The notes: generated by a model not told the origin, from the sequence alone. A stretch of 64,000 bases of DNA from Bosea sp. (in: a-proteobacteria) (GCA_023910605.1 JAAVVV010000001.1:1664698-1728697); one strand, 5' to 3'; positions 1-8,432 are shown, counted from the first letter of the stretch. A program made the numbers and translations.

Positions 1-582
1 GGTCTGGAAGCCCGAAAGGTTCGGGTTGCCCTCGGCCTTCATGATCTTCTCGGCGCCGGCCTGAAGCTCGGCCCAGGTCTTTGGCGGCTGCACGCCATGC
101 TTCTCGAGCAGGTCCTTGCGGTAGTAGAGGAACTGCGCATCCGCGAAGTAGGGCAGGGCGATGACGCGGCCGCCCACGATGTTGGCCTCGCGATAGGCGG
201 GCAGATAGCGCGCCATGATCTTGTCCCTGTCGGCGCCCAGGAACTGGTCGAGCGGCTCGGCCCACTGTGCGGCGGCCCACTGCGCCGGCCGGATCACGTC
301 GATCAGGATCACGTCGAGCGCGGAATCCTTCGAGGCCAGCACGGTGTTGAGGTATTGCTGCTGCTGCTCGGAGGTGGCGCCGCCGACCTCGACCTCGATC
401 TTCACGCCGGGCGTGCGCTTCTCGTATTCATCGGCGATCTTGCGCATCACGTCGGGGCGCTGCTGCCCGCCGGTGAAGATGCGCAGGGTCGTCTGCGCCA
501 TGGCGAGGCTGGACACGCCGACGCTCAGGGCGAAGCCGAGCGTGGCGCCCAGCGACAGGTTCAGGAAAGTCCGCTTCTTCAT
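1..582 (-). CDS. Sugar ABC transporter substrate-binding protein (partial, N-terminal part)
   Basis: The 194 visible residues are the N-terminus of an extracellular solute-binding protein (family 1, sugar type); the gene continues past the left edge. A typical Sec signal peptide (MKKR, hydrophobic stretch, LAMA-Q) covers about residues 1-29. The mature part starts TTLRIFTGGQQ and carries the usual WAELQAGAEKI segment near residue 180. The start is the ATG at 582-580, with an AGGACA-type ribosome site just upstream. It lies 31 bp downstream of the MalK-type ATPase gene in the same direction, so the two form one transporter operon whose permeases should lie left of the window. The substrate is not readable from the sequence; the neighbouring kinase, aldolase and isomerase suggest a sugar, possibly sulfoquinovose or a glycoside of it. 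Confidence 0.85.
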   Translation of the reverse strand, partial: MKKRTFLNLSLGATLGFALSVGVSSLAMAQTTLRIFTGGQQRPDVMRKIADEYEKRTPGVKIEVEVGGATSEQQQQYLNTVLASKDSALDVILIDVIRPAQWAAAQWAEPLDQFLGADRDKIMARYLPAYREANIVGGRVIALPYFADAQFLYYRKDLLEKHGVQPPKTWAELQAGAEKIMKAEGNPNLSGFQT

Positions 583-613
583 GGATTTGTCCTCCCTTGG
601 ACAGGTTGTGGCT

Positions 614-1690
614 TCAGGCGGCGAGCGCCCCGCCGGTTTCAGTGTCGAACAGATGCATGTCGCTGGCGCCCAGCGAGACGGTGACCTCGTCGCCGGGTTT
701 GACGCCGGACTGCGGCGGAAAGCGGCCCGTGAGCGTGGCGCCGCCGATGCTGAGCAGCGCCAGCGTCTCCGCGCCCAGAGGCTCCAGGATCTCGACCCGC
801 GCCTTGGCGTTGACGCCGCCGGGCAGGGCGTCGGGCCCCAGCTTCACATGCTCGGGCCTGAAGCCCGCATCATAGCGCGCGCCTGGCCTCAGCCCCGCGC
901 GCGCCGGCAAGGCGAGCCCCGACGGCATGGCCAGCATCCGGGCGTCAGCGCTCGCGGTGAGCCTTGCGAAGCTCATCGGCGGGGAGCCCATGAAGCCCGC
1001 GACGAACCTGGAGGCCGGCTTGTTGTAGATGTCGTCCGGCGTCGCGAACTGTTCGAGATGGCCCGCGCGCAGCACTGCGATGCGGTCCGCCAGCGTCATC
1101 GCCTCGACCTGGTCATGCGTGACGTAGACGATCGAAGTGCCGAAGCGCTGGTGCAGCTTCTTGATCTCGATGCGCACCTCGGCACGCAGCTGGGCGTCGA
1201 GATTCGACAACGGCTCGTCGAAAAGGAAAACGCGCGGGCGGCGCACGATGGCGCGGCCCATGGCCACGCGCTGGCGCTGCCCGCCCGAGAGCTGCCCCGG
1301 CCTGCGGTCGAGCAGGTGGCCGATCTGCAACACCTCCGACGCTTCCTTGACGCGCTCGGCGATCTCCTGGGGCGCTGCGCCCCGCATCTTCAGCCCGAAG
1401 GCCATGTTGTCGTAGACGCTCTTGTGCGGATAGAGCGCATAATCCTGGAACACCATGGCGATGTCGCGCTCGCGCGGGGCCAGGTCGTTCACCACCGTGC
1501 CGCCGATGTCGATCTCTCCGCCGGTCACGGACTCGAGGCCCGCGATCATGCGCAACAGGGTCGATTTTCCGCAGCCGGACGGGCCGACCAGCACCACGAA
1601 CTCGCCATCGCCGAAGCTCAGGTCAATGCCGTGGATCACCTCGGCCTTGCCGAAAACCTTGCGGACCTTGCGGATGGTCACCGCTGCCAC
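614..1690 (-). CDS. Sugar ABC transporter ATP-binding protein, MalK/UgpC type
   Basis: This is the ATPase that powers a sugar importer of the CUT1 class (358 aa). Walker A GPSGCGKST is at residues 36-44, the Q-loop FQDYALYPH near 81-89, the signature LSGGQ at 134-138, Walker B VFLFDEP at 154-160, the D-loop SNLD directly after it, and the H-loop histidine in YVTHD near 190. The C-terminal 120 residues match the TOBE/MalK regulatory domain in length. It is first in a leftward operon with the binding protein and divergent from the PfkB kinase operon. The intergenic region between them carries the GTCTTATATAAGAC palindrome, so it is probably controlled by the GntR regulator at 7660-8430. Confidence 0.93.
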   Translation of the reverse strand: MAAVTIRKVRKVFGKAEVIHGIDLSFGDGEFVVLVGPSGCGKSTLLRMIAGLESVTGGEIDIGGTVVNDLAPRERDIAMVFQDYALYPHKSVYDNMAFGLKMRGAAPQEIAERVKEASEVLQIGHLLDRRPGQLSGGQRQRVAMGRAIVRRPRVFLFDEPLSNLDAQLRAEVRIEIKKLHQRFGTSIVYVTHDQVEAMTLADRIAVLRAGHLEQFATPDDIYNKPASRFVAGFMGSPPMSFARLTASADARMLAMPSGLALPARAGLRPGARYDAGFRPEHVKLGPDALPGGVNAKARVEILEPLGAETLALLSIGGATLTGRFPPQSGVKPGDEVTVSLGASDMHLFDTETGGALAA

Positions 1691-1784
1691 GCGTCTCTCC
1701 CCTGGAATGACTGCCTCTGACGGGCGCCTTCGCCTGATCGTGCCTTGCTGACGTCCGAAACGCCAGAGTTCCCTTTATGCCCAA

Positions 1785-1798
1785 GTCTTATATAAGAC
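1785..1798. promoter_or_regulatory. Perfect 14-bp palindrome GTCTTATATAAGAC, candidate GntR operator (copy 1)
   Basis: The sequence GTCTTATATAAGAC equals its own reverse complement and lies between the divergent ABC transporter and kinase operons. An identical copy lies at 8433-8446, directly upstream of the GntR-family gene and in the divergent region before suyA. Two identical 14-bp palindromes at the two divergent promoters of this region are best read as the binding site of the local GntR/UTRA regulator. The binding itself is inferred. Confidence 0.75.
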
Positions 1799-1876
1799 AC
1801 AAGACCCTTGAGGTTTTCGTGGTCCGGGTCTAAACCGGGCCTTCGGTCCACCCTCGGAGATCCATCAGGTTCAGGC

Positions 1877-2767
1877 ATGGCGAGCGTCCTGTGCGTCGGA
1901 ATTGCGACGCTTGATTACATTTATGGCGTCGAAAGCCTGCCGACCGAGGGCCGGAAGTATCGCGCCGCCGCGCTTGAGGTGCTTGGCGGCGGCATCGCGG
2001 CCAATGCAGCCGTGGCCGTGGCCCGGCTGGACGGGCGAGCCTCGCTTGTGACCCGCCTTGGCGACGACATCGCTGGCGATGCGATCCGGGCCGGCCTTGC
2101 CGATGAGCATGTCGATCTGGACCTGTGCCGCCCGTTGGCGGGGGGACGCTCGCCCGTAAGCGCCGTGATGGTCGATCGCGGCGGCGAGCGCATGATCGTA
2201 TCCTATTCCGACGCCGCCCTGCCGGCTATGCCCGAATGGTTGCCCGCCGCCCTGCCCGCAGGGGTCGGCTGCTTGCTGGGCGACACCCGCTGGGAGGAGG
2301 GCGCGCTGCACCTGTTCCGCCTGGCGAGGAGCGCTGGCGTGCCCGCCCTTCTCGATGGCGACCGCAAGCCGATGGACCCCGCGCTTCTCGATGCCGCCAG
2401 CCACATCGCCTTCAGCGAGGTGGGGCTGAAGGAACTCACCGGGCTTGATGATCCTGCCCGTGCGCTCCTCGGCGTCAAGGCCGACGCGCGCTGGCTGGCC
2501 GTCACTGCTGGCGAGCGCGGCGTCTGGGTCCGCGAGGGCGGGAGCATCACCCATGTCGAGGCCTTTCCCATACAGGCCGTGGACACGCTCGCGGCCGGCG
2601 ATGTCTGGCACGGCGCTTTCGCGCTGGCGCTGGCGGAAGGCCGGCCGGAAATGCAGGCCGTCCGCTTCGCCAATGCGGCCGCAGCCATCAAGTGCACCCG
2701 CTTCGGCGGGCGGAAAGGCGCGCCGGCACGCGCCGAAGTCGAACTCTTCCTGAAGGAACGCTCATGA
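1877..2767 (+). CDS. PfkB-family sugar kinase (candidate sulfofructose kinase, YihV-like)
   Basis: This 296-aa protein is a ribokinase/PfkB-type carbohydrate kinase that would phosphorylate a sugar with ATP in the cytoplasm. The glycine-rich N-terminal segment EVLGGGIAANAAVAVARL is at residues 34-51, and the second PfkB signature DTLAAGD, with the catalytic Asp, is at 236-242. The usual DTTGAGD has Leu-Ala here. The ATG at 1877 was chosen because the protein then begins MASVLCVGIATLDY, the normal family start; the reading frame is open further upstream to about 1808. Its stop overlaps the aldolase start (ATGA, 2764-2767), so the two are translationally coupled. Kinase plus LacD-type aldolase is the core pair of the sulfo-EMP pathway, but also of tagatose catabolism. 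A sulfofructose kinase role is inferred from context. Confidence 0.85.
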   Translation: MASVLCVGIATLDYIYGVESLPTEGRKYRAAALEVLGGGIAANAAVAVARLDGRASLVTRLGDDIAGDAIRAGLADEHVDLDLCRPLAGGRSPVSAVMVDRGGERMIVSYSDAALPAMPEWLPAALPAGVGCLLGDTRWEEGALHLFRLARSAGVPALLDGDRKPMDPALLDAASHIAFSEVGLKELTGLDDPARALLGVKADARWLAVTAGERGVWVREGGSITHVEAFPIQAVDTLAAGDVWHGAFALALAEGRPEMQAVRFANAAAAIKCTRFGGRKGAPARAEVELFLKERS

Positions 2768-3795
2768 CAACGCTCTCGCCCGGCAAGCTCTGGGGCCTGC
2801 GCCGGATGGCCGACGCGGCTGGCCTGTTCAAGATGGTGGCGGTGGACCAGCGCCCGCCGATCAAGAACCCGATCAAGGCCGCGCGCGGCGCCGCCGAGGC
2901 GCCCTATGATGATGTGGCCGGCTTCAAGCTCATGCTCGTCGAGGAATTGCAGGCCCATGCCTCGGCCATGCTGCTCGATCCGCATTTCGCCCTGCCGAGG
3001 GGGCTCTCCCTGCTCTCGCCCGCCAAGGGCCTGATCGTGACGCTGGAGGATTCGATCTTCCGCGAGACGCCGGGCGGGCGGCTGTCGTCCCAGATCGACC
3101 ACTGGTCCGTCGAGAAGATCAAGCGCACAGGCGCCGACGCCGTGAAGGTCCTGGCCTGGTATCGCCCCGATGCCGATGTGGCCGTCAACCGCGCCCAGCA
3201 GGATTTCACCAAGGCCATCGGCGAGGCCTGCGCCCGCTGCGACATTCCCTTCCTGTTCGAATTGCTGGTCTATCCGCTGGCGAAGGACGAGCACCAGACC
3301 ACAGATTATGTCGAGATGCAGGGCAAGCACGCTGGGCACGTGCTCGACAGCGTCCGCGAATTCGCCAGGCCCGATTACGGCATCGATGTCTTCAAGCTCG
3401 AGAGTCCGGTGCCGGCCAAGGGCATCGATGCTGCCGACCGCGCCGCCACGCAGGCGCTCTTCAACGAGATGGGCGCGCTCAGCGGCCGCCCCTGGGTGAT
3501 GCTCTCGGCCGGCGCCTCCATGGCCGAGTTCAGGATCGTCATGGAGCACGCCTACGCCGCCGGCGCCTCGGGCTATCTCGCGGGCCGCGCCATCTGGGCG
3601 GAGCCGTTCAGGGCTTTCCCCGACTGGGACGCGATCCGCGATGGCCTGCGCAGCCGTTCCGTCCCCTACATGGCCGAACTGAATGCGTTGACCGACCGGA
3701 AGGGCACCGCCTGGTTCGATCACCCGCTCTATGGCGGCAAGGCTGCCGTCGAACATGCCGATGACAGCTTCCGGCTGCACTACAAGGCAGGCTGA
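2764..3795 (+). CDS. Class I aldolase of the LacD/YihT family (candidate sulfofructose-1-phosphate aldolase)
   Basis: This 343-aa protein belongs to the tagatose-1,6-bisphosphate aldolase family (COG3684), which also holds E. coli YihT, the 6-deoxy-6-sulfofructose-1-phosphate aldolase. Landmarks are VAVDQR (residues 25-30), the Schiff-base lysine K211 in DVFKLESP, LSAGAS (247-252) and GYLAGRAIW (270-278). The reaction expected is cleavage of a ketose (bis)phosphate to dihydroxyacetone phosphate plus a three-carbon aldehyde, which would be 3-sulfolactaldehyde if the substrate is sulfonated. The start ATG overlaps the kinase stop. The neighbouring sulfolactate cluster under the same putative operator favours the sulfosugar reading; an ordinary tagatose-type substrate is the alternative. 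Confidence 0.85.
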   Translation: MTTLSPGKLWGLRRMADAAGLFKMVAVDQRPPIKNPIKAARGAAEAPYDDVAGFKLMLVEELQAHASAMLLDPHFALPRGLSLLSPAKGLIVTLEDSIFRETPGGRLSSQIDHWSVEKIKRTGADAVKVLAWYRPDADVAVNRAQQDFTKAIGEACARCDIPFLFELLVYPLAKDEHQTTDYVEMQGKHAGHVLDSVREFARPDYGIDVFKLESPVPAKGIDAADRAATQALFNEMGALSGRPWVMLSAGASMAEFRIVMEHAYAAGASGYLAGRAIWAEPFRAFPDWDAIRDGLRSRSVPYMAELNALTDRKGTAWFDHPLYGGKAAVEHADDSFRLHYKAG

Positions 3796-3819
3796 TGTCC
3801 GGACGCCGAAAAATGCCGG

Positions 3820-3918
3820 TGTCATCCCCGCCGGCCAGCAGGGCCGACAAGGTGGGGCCGCCGGCCGCAGGCAAATGCATCCCCATCCCCTCCGCAGCGC
3901 TCCGGCCGGGGATGACAT
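3820..3918. repeat. Intergenic imperfect palindrome (TCATCCCC / GGGGATGAC arms)
   Basis: The arms TGTCATCCCCGCCGGCC near 3819-3835 and GGCCGGGGATGACATC near 3904-3919 are inverted relative to each other and flank about 70 bp. The element fills the gap between the aldolase and isomerase genes. Related elements with a GGGAAGGG core lie at 12938-13042 and 23300-23395. They look like short interspersed palindromic elements rather than gene-specific signals. Confidence 0.6.
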
Positions 3919-3943
3919 CAAGGCGCGAGAAGAGGTTCAACCC

Positions 3944-5341
3944 ATGCCCGTGATCGGCATCCTGCCCCTGGCCCGGCCCACCTTCGATGTGCCCTATGCC
4001 GAGGAGATGGCCGCAGCCTGCTTCAAGGCGCTGGAGGCCACCGGCCACATGATCATCGGCTCCCGCGCCCTGCTCTTCGACGCGGCGGCGACGGAAGCCG
4101 CCCTTGCGGAGCTCAGGATGCAGAAGATCGACCTTCTGCTGATCCTGCAGGTCACCTTCACCGATGCCTCCATGACGGTGCGCATCGCCAGGGAGCAGCT
4201 TGCGCCGCTCGCCATCTGGGCGATGCCGGAGCCGCGCGCGGGCGGGCGGCTCCGGCTCAACGCCTTCTGCGGCCTCAACCTCGCGGCCCATGCGCTCGGC
4301 CTTGCCGGCGTGCCGCTGCGCTGGCTCTACAGCGCGCCCGACGCGCCCATGATCGGTGACGCGATTGGCGGACTGGTGGTCGGCGAGGAGCGCGATGTGG
4401 CCTTCACGGCCGGGCCTGCGCCCTCGCTGGTGGAGCGCGAGCAGGCCAGGCGCGTGATGAAGGCCCTTTCGGGCCAGTCGATCGGCCTTGTCGGCGAGCA
4501 TCCCGCAGGCTTCGACACCTGCGCCTATGATCCGGCGCGCCTTGCGGCGCTGGCCGGCGTCGATGTCCGGCGCATTGCGTTGCCCGAACTGTTCGAGACG
4601 GCGCGCGCCGTGCCGGCCGACGCCATCGCGGCCACGCGCGCCATGGTCGCGGCCCGGCTCGACGGGCTCGACGCCGTGGATCAGCCCCAGCTCGAGCGCA
4701 GCCTCGGCGTCTACCACGCGCTCGGCGCATTGCGGGATGCGAAGGGCTGTTCGGCCATGGCGGTGCGCTGCTGGCCCGAGCTGTTCACCGATCATGGCTG
4801 CGCCGCCTGCGGCCCCATGGGCCTGCTCACCGAGGGCAAGACGCCTTGCGCCTGCGAGGCCGATGTCTACGGCGCGCTGACCGGCATGATCCTTCAGGAA
4901 GTGTCGGGCGCCCCGGCCTGGCTGGTCGATGTCGTGGACTTTGACGGCAAGGACGACACGGCCGTGTTCTGGCATTGCGGCTCCGCGCCGCTCTCCATGG
5001 CCGATCCCGAGGTGAGGCCCCGCGCCCAGATACACACCAACCGCAAGATGCCGCTCTTGCAGGAGTTCACCCTCAAGCCCGGCCGCGTCACCATCTGCCG
5101 CATCAGCCAGGCGAAGGGGCGCACCAGCATGATCCTCGCGGGCGGGGAGATGCTGCGCGCGCCGATGAGCTTCACCGGAACCTCCGGCGTCGTGCGCTTC
5201 GACCGCGCCGCGGATGATGTGATGGAGGCCATGATGGAGTTCGGCCTCGAGCACCATGTCGCGATCGTCTATGGCGAGCATCGGGGCACGCTCAGGGCGT
5301 TGGGCGAGGAAATGGGCCTGCCCGTGGTGGAGCTGGCGTGA
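3944..5341 (+). CDS. L-fucose/L-arabinose isomerase-like protein (candidate sulfosugar isomerase)
   Basis: This 465-aa protein resembles the COG2407 group of L-fucose isomerase-related proteins, which interconvert aldoses and ketoses with a divalent metal. The segment GEHPAGFDTCAYD (about residue 185 onward) and the C-terminal DTAVFWHCGSAP are typical of the group. The start at 3944 gives MPVIGILPLARPTFDVPY and has an AGAGG ribosome site about 9 bp upstream. The frame is open further upstream through the palindromic repeat, but that part does not look coding. The stop overlaps the next ATG (TGATG, 5339-5343). Set between a kinase, an aldolase and an oxidoreductase it would supply the ketose for the kinase. 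This class is not the YihS isomerase of classical sulfo-EMP, so the match to sulfoglycolysis is an inference. Confidence 0.75.
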   Translation: MPVIGILPLARPTFDVPYAEEMAAACFKALEATGHMIIGSRALLFDAAATEAALAELRMQKIDLLLILQVTFTDASMTVRIAREQLAPLAIWAMPEPRAGGRLRLNAFCGLNLAAHALGLAGVPLRWLYSAPDAPMIGDAIGGLVVGEERDVAFTAGPAPSLVEREQARRVMKALSGQSIGLVGEHPAGFDTCAYDPARLAALAGVDVRRIALPELFETARAVPADAIAATRAMVAARLDGLDAVDQPQLERSLGVYHALGALRDAKGCSAMAVRCWPELFTDHGCAACGPMGLLTEGKTPCACEADVYGALTGMILQEVSGAPAWLVDVVDFDGKDDTAVFWHCGSAPLSMADPEVRPRAQIHTNRKMPLLQEFTLKPGRVTICRISQAKGRTSMILAGGEMLRAPMSFTGTSGVVRFDRAADDVMEAMMEFGLEHHVAIVYGEHRGTLRALGEEMGLPVVELA

Positions 5342-6558
5342 TGACGGACATTGTTCGCTATGGTCTGGTCGGCGCCGGCATGATGGGGCGCGAGCATATC
5401 CGCAACCTGGCGCTGGTGCCCGGCGCGGTCGTGACTGCCGTCTCCGATCCCGACGCTGACCAGCGCGCCATGTCGGCTGCGGCGGCCGGCGGCGCGAAGC
5501 CCTTCGCCGATCACCGCGATCTGCTTGAGTCAGGCCTCGTCGACGCGCTGGTCATCGCCAGCCCCAACGACACGCACATGGCCATCCTCGGGGACATCTT
5601 CGCAGCGCCGAAGGCCCTGCCGATCCTGGTGGAAAAGCCTGTCTGCACGACGCTGGCCGACTGCGATGGACTGGAGCGGGCCGCCGCCGCCTATGGCGCG
5701 CCGATCTGGGTGGCGATGGAATACCGCTACATGCCGCCCGTGGCCGAGCTGCTGCGCGAGGTCCGCGCCGGCACGGTGGGCCGGCTCAGGATGTTCGCGA
5801 TCCGCGAGCACCGCTTTCCCTTCCTCAAGAAGGTGGGCGACTGGAACCGCTTCACCGAGCGCACCGGGGGCACGCTGGTCGAGAAATGCTGCCATTTCTT
5901 CGACCTGATGCGGTTGGTCGCGGCTGACGAGCCGGTGCGGGTCTATGCCTCGGGCGCAGCCGACGTGAACCATCGCGACGAGAGCTATGGCGGGCGCGTG
6001 CCCGACATCCTCGACAATGCCTTCGTGATCGTCGATTTCCGCTCAGGGATCAGGGCGATGCTCGACTTGTGCATGTTTGCCGAGGGCAGCTACTGGCAAG
6101 AAGAGCTTGCGGCGACCGGCTCGGCTGGCAAGGTCGAAGCCTTCGTGCCGGGCCCGGCGCGCTTCTGGCCGGGCGGCGGCGAGCGGGCGAGCGAGATCCT
6201 GGTGTCGCCGCGCGAGCCCAAGAACCCTGTGCGCCGGCAGGTGCATGTTGACGAGGCCATTCTGATGGCCGGCGACCATCACGGCTCAACCTACTACCAG
6301 CACATGGGCTTCAATCGCGTGGTGCGGCAGGGCGGCGCCGTGGAGGTCACCATGGCTGACGGGCTCATGGCGGTTCGCATCGGCCTTGCCGCCGAGCGAT
6401 CCATCCGCGAGAGCGTGCCCGTCGCTCTCTGGCGCGGCGGTGGCGGCCTTGGTGCGGAACGCTTTGGCCCGGAACGCTTTGGCCCGGAACGCTTTGGGCC
6501 GGAAGGCTTTGGCCCGGAAGGATCTGGCCCGGAAGGATCTGGCCTGGCCGGGCATTGA
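5341..6558 (+). CDS. Gfo/Idh/MocA-family oxidoreductase with repetitive C-terminal tail
   Basis: This 405-aa NAD(P)-dependent enzyme has an N-terminal Rossmann motif (GLVGAGMMGREH, about residues 8-19), the EKP motif in LVEKPVC, and a second conserved block GTLVEKCCHFFDLM. The family acts on sugars, inositols and related compounds, and includes NAD-dependent glycosidases, one group of which hydrolyses sulfoquinovosides. The ATG at 5341 overlaps the upstream stop; a GTG at 5338 is in frame. The C-terminus ends in six imperfect 15-bp repeats (6451-6540) encoding GPERF/GPEGF/GPEGS units, which are absent from the normal fold and probably disordered. It is last in the operon. A sugar dehydrogenase or an NAD-dependent sulfoquinovosidase are both possible. 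Confidence 0.82.
   Translation: MTDIVRYGLVGAGMMGREHIRNLALVPGAVVTAVSDPDADQRAMSAAAAGGAKPFADHRDLLESGLVDALVIASPNDTHMAILGDIFAAPKALPILVEKPVCTTLADCDGLERAAAAYGAPIWVAMEYRYMPPVAELLREVRAGTVGRLRMFAIREHRFPFLKKVGDWNRFTERTGGTLVEKCCHFFDLMRLVAADEPVRVYASGAADVNHRDESYGGRVPDILDNAFVIVDFRSGIRAMLDLCMFAEGSYWQEELAATGSAGKVEAFVPGPARFWPGGGERASEILVSPREPKNPVRRQVHVDEAILMAGDHHGSTYYQHMGFNRVVRQGGAVEVTMADGLMAVRIGLAAERSIRESVPVALWRGGGGLGAERFGPERFGPERFGPEGFGPEGSGPEGSGLAGH
6451..6540 (+). repeat. Six tandem 15-bp repeats inside the 3' end of the oxidoreductase gene
   Basis: The unit GGCCCGGAACGCTTT is repeated six times with drift (the last two copies end GGATCT). It is in frame, so each copy adds five residues: GAERF, GPERF, GPERF, GPEGF, GPEGS, GPEGS. 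The array ends just before the stop codon. Confidence 0.95.
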
Positions 6559-6559
6559 G

Positions 6560-6588
6560 CGCCTGACCGGGATGATCCCGGCCAGGCG
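6560..6588. terminator. Bidirectional hairpin between convergent genes
   Basis: The arms CGCCTGACCGGGAT and ATCCCGGCCAGGCG form a near-perfect hairpin between the convergent oxidoreductase and binding-protein genes. There is no T-tract on either strand, so it may be a weak terminator or an RNA-stabilising stem. Confidence 0.45.
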
Positions 6589-6597
6589 ACCCTGACG

Positions 6598-7596
6598 TCA
6601 GTTCACCGCGCCGGCTGCGACGCCCGCTTCGCGCAGCGCCTTGGCCCATTTCGCCACCTCGCCCTCGAAGGCCGCCTTGTGGGCTGCCGGCGTCCGCTGG
6701 GACTCGGGAAAGGAGGTGGTGCCGAAAGAGGCGAAACGCTCGTTCACGGCCGGGTCCTTCATCGCGGCCTGAAGCGCCGTGCTGAGCCGGGCGATCGCCT
6801 CGGCCGGCGTGCCTTTGGGCGCGTAGAGGCCATGCCAGATGGTCATCTCCACCGGTGTGCCCGCCTCGCGGGAGGTGGGCACATCCTTGATGACGTCCAG
6901 CCGCTCGGCCGAGGTCACTGCATAGGCGCGGATCTTGCCGCCCTGGACCTGCGGCACGGCCGTGGTGGACTGGTCGCACAGCGCATCCACCTGTCCGCCG
7001 ACGAGGTCGTTCATGGCCGGGCCCGTGCCGCGATAGGCGACCTGCGTCGGCTTGGCCCCGACGGCCTGGCTCATCAGGATGATGCACAGGTGCGAGTTGG
7101 AGCCGACGCCGGCATGGGCCATGGTCAGCTTGTCGCCCTGCGACCTGGCATAGGCGAAGAAGTCGCGCGCATTCTGCGGCGGCAGCGCCATTTTGCCGGT
7201 GATGACCATCGGGCCGGTGTTGATCATGCCCAGCGGCTCGAAGGCGGTGGCGGTGTCGTAGCGCAGGTTGTTGTAGAGCGCGGGCGCCGCCTTCAGCGCC
7301 AGATGATGGATGAGGATGGTGTAGCCATCGGGCGCCGCAGTGGCGAGGCGCGAGGCCCCGGCCGTGCCGCCCGCGCCGGCCACGTTCTCGACGATGACCT
7401 GCTGGCCGAGCGTGCGGCCCATGTGCTCGGCGACGAGCCGGCCGATCACGTCGGATGGCCCGCCGGCGGCGAACGGCACGATCAGCGTGATCTGCTTGTT
7501 GGGGAAGCCCTGCGCTGCGGCGGGCGCGGCGGCCAGCAGGCAAAGCCCGGCCGCAGCGGCAGCCGTCAGCGTGATGGATGTGGTGGTTCGTGACAT
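6598..7596 (-). CDS. Tripartite tricarboxylate transporter (Bug family) substrate-binding protein, SlcH-like
   Basis: This 332-aa periplasmic protein has a Sec signal (about residues 1-27, ending AAAPAAAQG) and the Bug/TctC fold marks: ITLIVPFAAGGPSDVIGR near the mature N-terminus, VENVAGAGGTAG, and the central block VAYRGTGPAMNDLVGGQVDA. The ATG at 7596 was chosen because GGGAGGGT precedes it by 5 bp and the signal peptide starts there. It lies downstream of the GntR gene on the same strand, so both can be transcribed from the operator-bearing promoter near 8430. The TctA/TctB membrane subunits are not adjacent. Beside a sulfolactate cluster it may bind sulfolactate or a related sulfonate, as the slcHFG system does elsewhere; this is inferred. 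Confidence 0.85.
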   Translation of the reverse strand: MSRTTTSITLTAAAAAGLCLLAAAPAAAQGFPNKQITLIVPFAAGGPSDVIGRLVAEHMGRTLGQQVIVENVAGAGGTAGASRLATAAPDGYTILIHHLALKAAPALYNNLRYDTATAFEPLGMINTGPMVITGKMALPPQNARDFFAYARSQGDKLTMAHAGVGSNSHLCIILMSQAVGAKPTQVAYRGTGPAMNDLVGGQVDALCDQSTTAVPQVQGGKIRAYAVTSAERLDVIKDVPTSREAGTPVEMTIWHGLYAPKGTPAEAIARLSTALQAAMKDPAVNERFASFGTTSFPESQRTPAAHKAAFEGEVAKWAKALREAGVAAGAVN

Positions 7597-7659
7597 GTGT
7601 ACCCTCCCAAGGTTCGTTTTGCTGGACGCCGGGATCATCAGACCCCGGCGAATGGCTTG

Positions 7660-8430
7660 TCAGCGCATGAACGAAAGATAGTGCGCATCATCGGTGAGGC
7701 ACAGGCTCACCCGCCATTCGACGGGTCGCGCATCGAGCGACAGCGCCAGGCGCTGCACCATGAGCGCGGGATGGCCCGGCGGCTTGCCCAGCGCCTCGGC
7801 GTCGCGCGAGGTCAGCGCCACCGCCTTCAGCTTCTCGCGGGCATGGGCGATGGTCACGCCGTATCGCTCTGCATAGAACGCATAAAGGCTGTTCGGCACG
7901 GCATCGTCCGTGATGCGGGGGAACATCGCATCGGGCAGGGACAGCGTCTCGATGATCATCGGCACATTGTCGATGGCGCGCATCCGGCGCACGCGAGCCA
8001 CCTTGGCGCCCGCCTCGAGCCCGAGCTGCTCGCGCTCGGTGGCGGTGGCTGTATGCACCGCAGCCTCGAGCACGACGCTTTCGGGGAATCGCGCGATGCC
8101 GTCATCCGGAACCAGCTTGAAAAACTGGAAGAGAATGCGCTTTTCGTCGTGCTGCGCCACGAAGGTGCCGCGTCCCTGCTGGCGCACCAGCAGGTTCTCG
8201 CCAGCGAGTTCGTCCAGCGCCTTGCGCACCGTGCCCTGGCTGACGCCGATCTCGGCGGCGAGCTGCCCCTCGCTTGGCAGCAGGAAGCCGGCGGGCCAGA
8301 CCCCGTCCACCATCCGCTTCACGAAGGCGTCCTTGACCTGCCGGTAGAGCGGCCGGAATCCGACAGGGACCGGCGCCGCTGCGCTCGCTCCCGAACCATG
8401 ATCGTCGATTTCAGGCTTGTCAGAAGTCAT
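7660..8430 (-). CDS. GntR/HutC-family transcriptional regulator (UTRA domain), probable regulator of the sulfonate island
   Basis: This 256-aa repressor-type protein has a GntR winged helix (about residues 27-95, helix-turn-helix AAEIGVSQGTVRKAL at 58-72, then GRGTFVAQ) and a UTRA effector-binding domain from about residue 105. The start chosen is the ATG at 8430 (MTSDKPEIDD). The palindrome GTCTTATATAAGAC lies 2 bp upstream of this ATG, leaving no room for a ribosome site; the TATAAG inside it could be a -10 box for a leaderless mRNA. An alternative ATG at 8454 would put the palindrome inside the gene. It is divergent from suyA, and the second palindrome copy links it to the sugar operon at 1785. 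Confidence 0.87.
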   Translation of the reverse strand: MTSDKPEIDDHGSGASAAAPVPVGFRPLYRQVKDAFVKRMVDGVWPAGFLLPSEGQLAAEIGVSQGTVRKALDELAGENLLVRQQGRGTFVAQHDEKRILFQFFKLVPDDGIARFPESVVLEAAVHTATATEREQLGLEAGAKVARVRRMRAIDNVPMIIETLSLPDAMFPRITDDAVPNSLYAFYAERYGVTIAHAREKLKAVALTSRDAEALGKPPGHPALMVQRLALSLDARPVEWRVSLCLTDDAHYLSFMR

Positions 8431-8432
8431 AT

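Noticed and set aside
215-1720. Long open frame on the plus strand opposite the ABC transporter ATPase gene
   Set aside because: It is the antisense shadow of the ATPase gene; the translated product has no recognisable family and the reverse strand has all ABC motifs.
3608-5281. 557-codon minus-strand open frame opposite the isomerase gene
   Set aside because: High-GC shadow frame. The plus-strand product has recognisable isomerase-family sequence, a ribosome site and coupled starts.
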